Assembly (NCBI GenBank): GCA_046705545.1
Contig: JBJKQF010000007.1
Coordinates: forward strand, 1 to 18,382
DNA length: 18,382 nt
Source of the DNA: JAMCXS01 sp046705545
GTDB taxonomy: Bacteria > Acidobacteriota > Terriglobia > UBA7540
Reading direction: 5' to 3'
Position 1 is the first letter of the stretch, and every line of letters begins with the position of its first letter. Shown here in pieces: positions 14,547 through 18,382 of the stretch. The notes under the pieces are model-generated. The model was not told the origin of the DNA. It did not search any database and saw nothing but the letters and a program-made list of their open reading frames with translations. Position numbers and translations under genes: made by a program.

Positions 14547-15167
14547 CTAAGATCCCAGCTCGCCTTCCATCTTGCGGTATTCTTTTTGCCATTCCTTCGT
14601 GGCCTTTTCCATTTGGCGGGCGCGTTCCCGAACCACGCTGGCGTTCGGAGCGTCCTGGTTCAGTTCAGCGTCCATCTGCTGGAAACGGTTGTTCACCCTC
14701 TCTTGGAGCCGGTCCATGTTCTGGATGCGGTTTTGCACGGCTGACTTCTGCTCACTAGAGAGTCCGCTCATAAGTTGCTGGTGCTCCTGCTGCATGGTCT
14801 GGAGCTGTTCGCGGATTTGGTCGCGCTGCTGGCGCGCCTCCCCCGCATTGAAAGTGGAACTGCGGGCCGACTTCGCCATGTCGCGCGCGCGAGTGCGGAG
14901 CTGGTCGCCGGTTTGATCGCAGGTACGGAGTTGGTCACGTTGCTGGTCGGTGGCGCGGATGCGATCCCGTTGGACGGTGCCTTGGCCTCGCTGGCTGCCC
15001 ATTTGGCCGCCCTGCCGGCCTTGCCCTATTGAGGAACCTTGCCCTAATCCACCGCCTTGCATGCCTCCTCCTCCACCACCTCTTTGGCCACCGCCGCGCC
15101 CCTGGGCTGGCAATAGGGTTGCGGTGAAGGCAAAAACCGTGAGGAGTGTGAGGATTGTCTTCTTCAT
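14547..15167 (-). CDS. Exported Gly-rich / coiled-coil protein with DQLRT repeats
   Basis: I chose ATG 15167 (MKKTILTLLTVFAF), with AAGGAG 8 bases upstream. The ATG at 15185 would put this Shine-Dalgarno sequence inside the gene. The product is 206 residues. It has a signal peptide ending near LLPAQ, then a disordered Gly/Gln/Arg-rich stretch (GGGQRGGGGGGMQGGG and on), then short repeats (DQQRDQLRT, DQTGDQLRT), then a long helix rich in Gln, Arg and Glu (residues 105-205). Such exported Gln/Glu-rich helical proteins resemble periplasmic chaperone-like or metal-responsive proteins in overall look only. No catalytic motif is seen. It is first in a two-gene operon with the OB-fold-like gene. Confidence 0.8.
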   Translation of the reverse strand: MKKTILTLLTVFAFTATLLPAQGRGGGQRGGGGGGMQGGGLGQGSSIGQGRQGGQMGSQRGQGTVQRDRIRATDQQRDQLRTCDQTGDQLRTRARDMAKSARSSTFNAGEARQQRDQIREQLQTMQQEHQQLMSGLSSEQKSAVQNRIQNMDRLQERVNNRFQQMDAELNQDAPNASVVRERARQMEKATKEWQKEYRKMEGELGS

Positions 15168-15190
15168 GGGAGTTTCTCCTTCCATTGGAC

Positions 15191-15196
15191 GTTATA
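15191..15196 (-). promoter_or_regulatory. Possible -10 (TATAAC) for the 15167-14080 operon
   Basis: Read on the minus strand, TATAAC lies 24 bases upstream of ATG 15167, with AATTGA or TTGATT 14-16 bases further up as imperfect -35 candidates. The rest of 15197-15613 has no credible gene. The two frames there (minus 15233-15532, and the plus frame through 14950-15540) lack ribosome-binding sites and codon bias. No riboswitch or repeat family was recognised. Confidence 0.3.
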
Positions 15197-15613
15197 CTCC
15201 GGCCAGCCCGAATCAATTTAAGGTAAGACTGTTTATTCAGTCCGTGACGCTTGGCACCTTCCCGCGTGACCTTGCCATCCAATCACCGCGTCTCCAGAAA
15301 AGCTTTGCGGCACGGGCAGGCATCCCGCAGGGAAAAAGATTTCTAATTGGTCAGGTTTCTTTTTGGAGGAGGCTTCTGCCGGTAACTTCATCCCAATTTC
15401 TCCTGAGAGCGGAGTTCGGTTCTCTGCCGGAACCGTTTTATGGAATCCGTTCCTGGCATATTGGACGCACCAGACCACCGGAGGGTTGCGGTAAGAGGTT
15501 AATATTTCCCAGATTTCATGCATCCGGGTCACAAATCTAGCCGCCGAAGCGAAACCGAAGCTTCCGACATCGCAACTAGTCGATTTCCATGACGACTTCT
15601 AATCTAAATTTGC

Positions 15614-16756
15614 TCAGCCGATAGTAGAAAACTTATAGACGGCCGTCTCCTGGTAGGTCTGCCCAGGCCTGAGGACCGTGGAAGGGAAATTAGGATGGTT
15701 GGGCGAATCCGGAAAGTGCTGCGTCTCCAGGCAGAACGCGGAGCGGTAAGGATAAGACTTTCCACCTTTGCCCTGCACGGTGCCATCGAGAAAGTTTCCG
15801 GTGTACAACTGGATTGCCGGCTGGGACGTGCGGACTTCAAGCGTTCGCCCCGATTCCGGCTCCACAGCCCGCGCCGCCAGCACCAAATCTTCCCCGCGAT
15901 GATTGAGCACGTAGTTGTGGTCGTAGCCTCTGCCGAACTTCAACTGTTCGTCATCCTGATCGATCCGAGCTCCGATCGCCGTGGGTTTGCGGAAATCGAG
16001 CGGCGTGCCCTCCACGCTGCGGATTTCTCCTGTAGGAATCTGGTTGGAGTCCCCTGGAGTAAAGTGGTCCGCGTTGATCATCATCAGGTGGCTGAGGATG
16101 TCGCCGTTTCCCTCCCCGGCCAGGTTGAAATAGGCGTGGTTCGTGAGATTCACCACCGTGGGCTTGTCAGTGGTCGCAGTGAAATCCAGCCGAAGCTCGT
16201 TGGCGTCGGTCAGCGTGTAAACAACTCGCACGGAGAGATTGCCGGGAAAACCTTCTTCCCCGTCCCCGCTCAGGTAGGTCAATTCAAGAGCCGGGGAATC
16301 TCCATGAAGCTCACGCGGCGTCCAGACCCGCCGACCAAATCCATCAGGGCCTCCGTGCAGCGTATTCTCTCCCTCGTTTTGAGGAAGCCGATACTCTACG
16401 TTATCCAGCGTAAAACGGCCTCGCGCGATTCGATTGGCATAGCGCCCTACGACGGTGCCGAAATGCGGCTCCTTGCCCAGGTATGGAGCGAGGGTGTCAA
16501 ATCCCAGAACAACGTCCGCCATCTTTCCGTGCCGGTCAGGGACCAGAATGGAAACCACTCTGCCCCCGTAATTTGTGATGGCCGCTTCCACTCCCTTGCG
16601 GTTGGTAAGTGTGTAAATGCCGATCTCTTTGCCGTCGGGCATTTTTCCAAAAACGCTTTTCGAGATGCCCCGCTTCACCGGGTGTCCACCGCCCGCCAGG
16701 CCCTCGGATTCGCCAAACATGAATGCAAATGGAGAAAAGAAGTTGTGCAGCCGCAT
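15614..16756 (-). CDS. galM: Galactose mutarotase / aldose 1-epimerase
   Basis: This enzyme interconverts the alpha and beta anomers of galactose and related aldoses. The 380-residue product has the family pattern: TNYGGRVVSILVPD, GRYANRIARGRF, NTLHGG with H134, LTNHAYFNL with the catalytic acid H207, RGYDHNYVL with D279, and the catalytic base E344 in CLETQHFPDSPN. ATG 16756 is supported by AAGGGGG 6 bases upstream. The first 30 residues precede the conserved core and do not form a clear signal peptide, so the location is uncertain and probably cytosolic. No Leloir-pathway genes are adjacent. The gene lies 103 bases downstream of the CYTH gene on the same strand. A link with the GH28-like enzyme is only thematic. 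Confidence 0.94.
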   Translation of the reverse strand: MRLHNFFSPFAFMFGESEGLAGGGHPVKRGISKSVFGKMPDGKEIGIYTLTNRKGVEAAITNYGGRVVSILVPDRHGKMADVVLGFDTLAPYLGKEPHFGTVVGRYANRIARGRFTLDNVEYRLPQNEGENTLHGGPDGFGRRVWTPRELHGDSPALELTYLSGDGEEGFPGNLSVRVVYTLTDANELRLDFTATTDKPTVVNLTNHAYFNLAGEGNGDILSHLMMINADHFTPGDSNQIPTGEIRSVEGTPLDFRKPTAIGARIDQDDEQLKFGRGYDHNYVLNHRGEDLVLAARAVEPESGRTLEVRTSQPAIQLYTGNFLDGTVQGKGGKSYPYRSAFCLETQHFPDSPNHPNFPSTVLRPGQTYQETAVYKFSTIG

Positions 16757-16859
16757 CAGCGTCCCCCTTAACAGTAACGGTCAAAGTCCCTGCGCCGAGC
16801 CCATCCCGCGGCCACGGCCTGGTCGTACACCTCAGAATAACACCAAAATTTCCGGAGCT

Positions 16860-17384
16860 TCACCTGCCGCCCGCCTTTTCCGCCAATAATTCCGCATAAC
16901 TTGGCGCCAGCAGGTCCGCGGCCTCTACGCCCAATTGCCGCGATAGCTCTTCCACGGCACTCCGCCCTGCGCTTTCCGCCTCTCCCTCGCGCAGGACATA
17001 TTCCAGTTCCAGGAATTCACCAAGTCCTTCCACGCAGTCCAAGTGAATGCGGGTTTGCCCGGAGTGGTAGAGCCGGCGCTGCTTCTTGACCTCGCCGCAA
17101 ATCCCCAGGGCCGACGCCAGCACGTGCTTGAGAACCGTTGCGTCTGCAACCGCTGCCCGTGAGTACTCGGAGAGCCGCGCCTCTAGGCAGTCACCCCGGT
17201 GGTAGAAGATCAACTCCGCTCCTCCCGGCCGCGCCTCACGGAGCTTCAGACGTCCATCCGAGACGTGAAAAAAAGTGTCTCGTTGCTCCAGCACGGTTCC
17301 AGGGGTATCGCTCAGCGATGCGGCCGCCGCCGCCATCGAAGCAAAGTTCCGCGCTCGAGCCTTGATTTCAATATTGCGCGCCAT
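16860..17384 (-). CDS. CYTH-domain protein, class IV adenylate cyclase (CyaB)-like
   Basis: The product is 174 residues from ATG 17384, with GGATGAAGG just upstream. It is a single CYTH tunnel-fold domain. The N-terminal strand NIEIKARAR corresponds to the metal-binding ExExK strand (N4, E6, K8), so the first Glu is Asn, as commonly seen in this bacterial subgroup. Further triphosphate-tunnel residues are D36 in QRDTFF, K47 and R49 in RLKLRE, the KKQRRLY basic patch, H114/D116 in RIHLDCVEGLG, and E126/E128 in FLELEYV. Proteins of this group are annotated as class IV adenylate cyclases or triphosphatases. Which reaction this one performs cannot be told from sequence. It is cytosolic and may be cotranscribed with the mutarotase. 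Confidence 0.88.
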   Translation of the reverse strand: MARNIEIKARARNFASMAAAAASLSDTPGTVLEQRDTFFHVSDGRLKLREARPGGAELIFYHRGDCLEARLSEYSRAAVADATVLKHVLASALGICGEVKKQRRLYHSGQTRIHLDCVEGLGEFLELEYVLREGEAESAGRSAVEELSRQLGVEAADLLAPSYAELLAEKAGGR

Positions 17385-17481
17385 CAGCCTTCATCCCCCG
17401 CGCTGCGTGGGATAGCAGATTAACAATCTTCTCCTGTGAGGTGCTACGTGGTTGGAGATCTATTCTTATGCCCGTACAACT

Positions 17482-18273
17482 TCACTGCGTGCGCGGCAAC
17501 GAGACGTCAACCCCGCGGTCTTCATTCAGCTTCAGCGTGGCTGGAAGGTTGATCGCTGAAAGCGGAATCTTGCGCGTCGTCGCGGCGCCGAAAACCCAGA
17601 GTGTCTGATCGAAAATGGCGTAATTGTGCACTTCGATCGAGTGGCCGTCACGATAGACAAACACTGTTGGAACAGACTTGCTTTGCGCCGCACGCTGCGG
17701 AGCCGCCGGAGCTTGAGCAGAGCCTTCCTGCCGTAGCGACTCAACTTCTGAAGTGAGCGCCTGAACCTGCCTGCTCAACGCGTCATTCTGCTGCGGAGCC
17801 GCCGCTTCCCCGCCCAAATCTCCGTGCGCAATCTGCCAGGCTTGGACGTATTGCTGGTCGAGTGGAGCCCACAAGCTAGGATAGAACTCCGCAGCGTCGT
17901 TAGCGTTCGAATATGAGTAAGGATAGGCCAAGGGAGAATAATTGAAAAAAAGGAATTCCTGATTGCGATGGTGATGCTTGCCGACGTCGATCCCCAAACC
18001 GGCCCTTGGCGCCGGCGCTTCCCATGCCGACCTGGTTTTAACCTGAAACGGCGTTACAAGCGAATACGCTCCACCAGCTTTGGAGATGACCGGAGTTTGG
18101 GTAGCGGCTGCAATAAAACTGCGTCTCGCCTCCGTGAGGCCACGCTGGCTTGAACTCTTGGATATCTGGGGACGTCCTGCATCGGAGCTGCGCGGTCCGC
18201 TGCGATGCTGCGCTGCAGCAAGAGGCGGGAACACCAAGCCCGCCAGCACCGGAATGACAAGCAGGCATCTCAC
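17482..18273 (-). CDS. Exported protein with short coiled coil and C-terminal beta module
   Basis: The product is 263 residues with a signal peptide (MRCLLVIPVLAGLVFPPLAAA). After a disordered Ser/Arg-rich stretch and an aromatic-rich patch (NQEFLFFNYSPLAYPYSYS), a short coiled coil (NDALSRQVQALTSEVESLRQ) leads into an Ala/Pro/Gln linker. A compact C-terminal module follows: VPTVFVYRDGHSIEVHNYAI, then LWVFGAATTRKIPLSAI, NLPATLKLNEDRGVDVSLP. I recall the last module as a recurring tail of small secreted proteins in Acidobacteria, without known function. It is the only gene here with this module. The 108 bases to the right edge hold its upstream region only. The gene is separated from the CYTH gene by 97 bases. 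Confidence 0.82.
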   Translation of the reverse strand: MRCLLVIPVLAGLVFPPLAAAQHRSGPRSSDAGRPQISKSSSQRGLTEARRSFIAAATQTPVISKAGGAYSLVTPFQVKTRSAWEAPAPRAGLGIDVGKHHHRNQEFLFFNYSPLAYPYSYSNANDAAEFYPSLWAPLDQQYVQAWQIAHGDLGGEAAAPQQNDALSRQVQALTSEVESLRQEGSAQAPAAPQRAAQSKSVPTVFVYRDGHSIEVHNYAIFDQTLWVFGAATTRKIPLSAINLPATLKLNEDRGVDVSLPRTQ

Positions 18274-18382
18274 AGTTGCAGTCTATCACAGATCAGCTTG
18301 GGTGGCGTGCCTGCTCCCCCTGGCCCGCGCCATCTCGCCAGACGATCTTAACCCAAACAAAATCCGCGGCCCGGAAGCCCCG

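Noticed and set aside
15233..15532. Minus-strand ORF of 99 codons between the mutarotase and Gly-rich genes
   Set aside because: No Shine-Dalgarno sequence, no domain, mixed composition. Treated as non-coding.
15695..16771. Long plus-strand ORF of 358 codons
   Set aside because: Antisense shadow of the galactose mutarotase gene, which has all catalytic motifs.

Overview
The window is ordinary-looking chromosomal DNA from a moderately GC-rich Gram-negative bacterium. The gene content (a DUF4382/DUF5666-type lipoprotein, many small secreted helical proteins, a Tat-exported GH28-like enzyme, CyaB-type CYTH protein, ECF sigma plus tiny zinc anti-sigma) suggests an Acidobacteriota member. That assignment is inferred from protein style, not from a marker gene. 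I see no transposase, CRISPR array, phage gene or rRNA.

Layout. Positions 1-790 hold the 5' part of a coiled-coil gene on the minus strand that runs off the left edge. Positions 791-3124 are gene-poor. They contain tRNA-Ser(UGA) with its own promoter, one small secreted protein of atypical codon use, and a stretch (about 2550-2900) with no credible protein but many long-range stems behind an extended -10 promoter, a candidate structured RNA. Positions 3125-4693 encode a DUF4382/DUF5666-like lipoprotein, convergent with a Tat-exported GH28-family beta-helix enzyme (4712-6406). An AlkA-type DNA glycosylase follows (6460-7437, minus). It is divergent from an ECF sigma factor and zinc anti-sigma pair (7711-8562). 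Then comes uvrA (to 11895), with a perfect TATAAT and a dyad at its presumed transcription start and two hairpins after its stop.

Positions 12026-14000 form a tight three-gene operon (two secreted helical proteins and an SprT-like zinc metallopeptidase). It ends at a GC-rich hairpin shared with a convergent minus-strand pair (OB-fold-like secreted protein and Gly-rich/coiled-coil secreted protein, 14080-15167). The right end carries three more minus-strand genes: galactose mutarotase, CYTH/class IV adenylate cyclase-like protein, and a secreted coiled-coil protein.

Functional links are modest. AlkA and UvrA both repair DNA, though on separate transcripts. The GH28-like enzyme and the mutarotase both fit plant-polysaccharide or sugar use. 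Many products are exported. The most unusual observation is that three genes (1684, 3125 and 8617) have a good Shine-Dalgarno sequence in front of a near-cognate codon (ACG, ATT, ATT) exactly where homology or signal-peptide logic expects Met, while their conventional ATG/GTG starts are poorly supported. The candidate structured RNA is the second item most worth checking.
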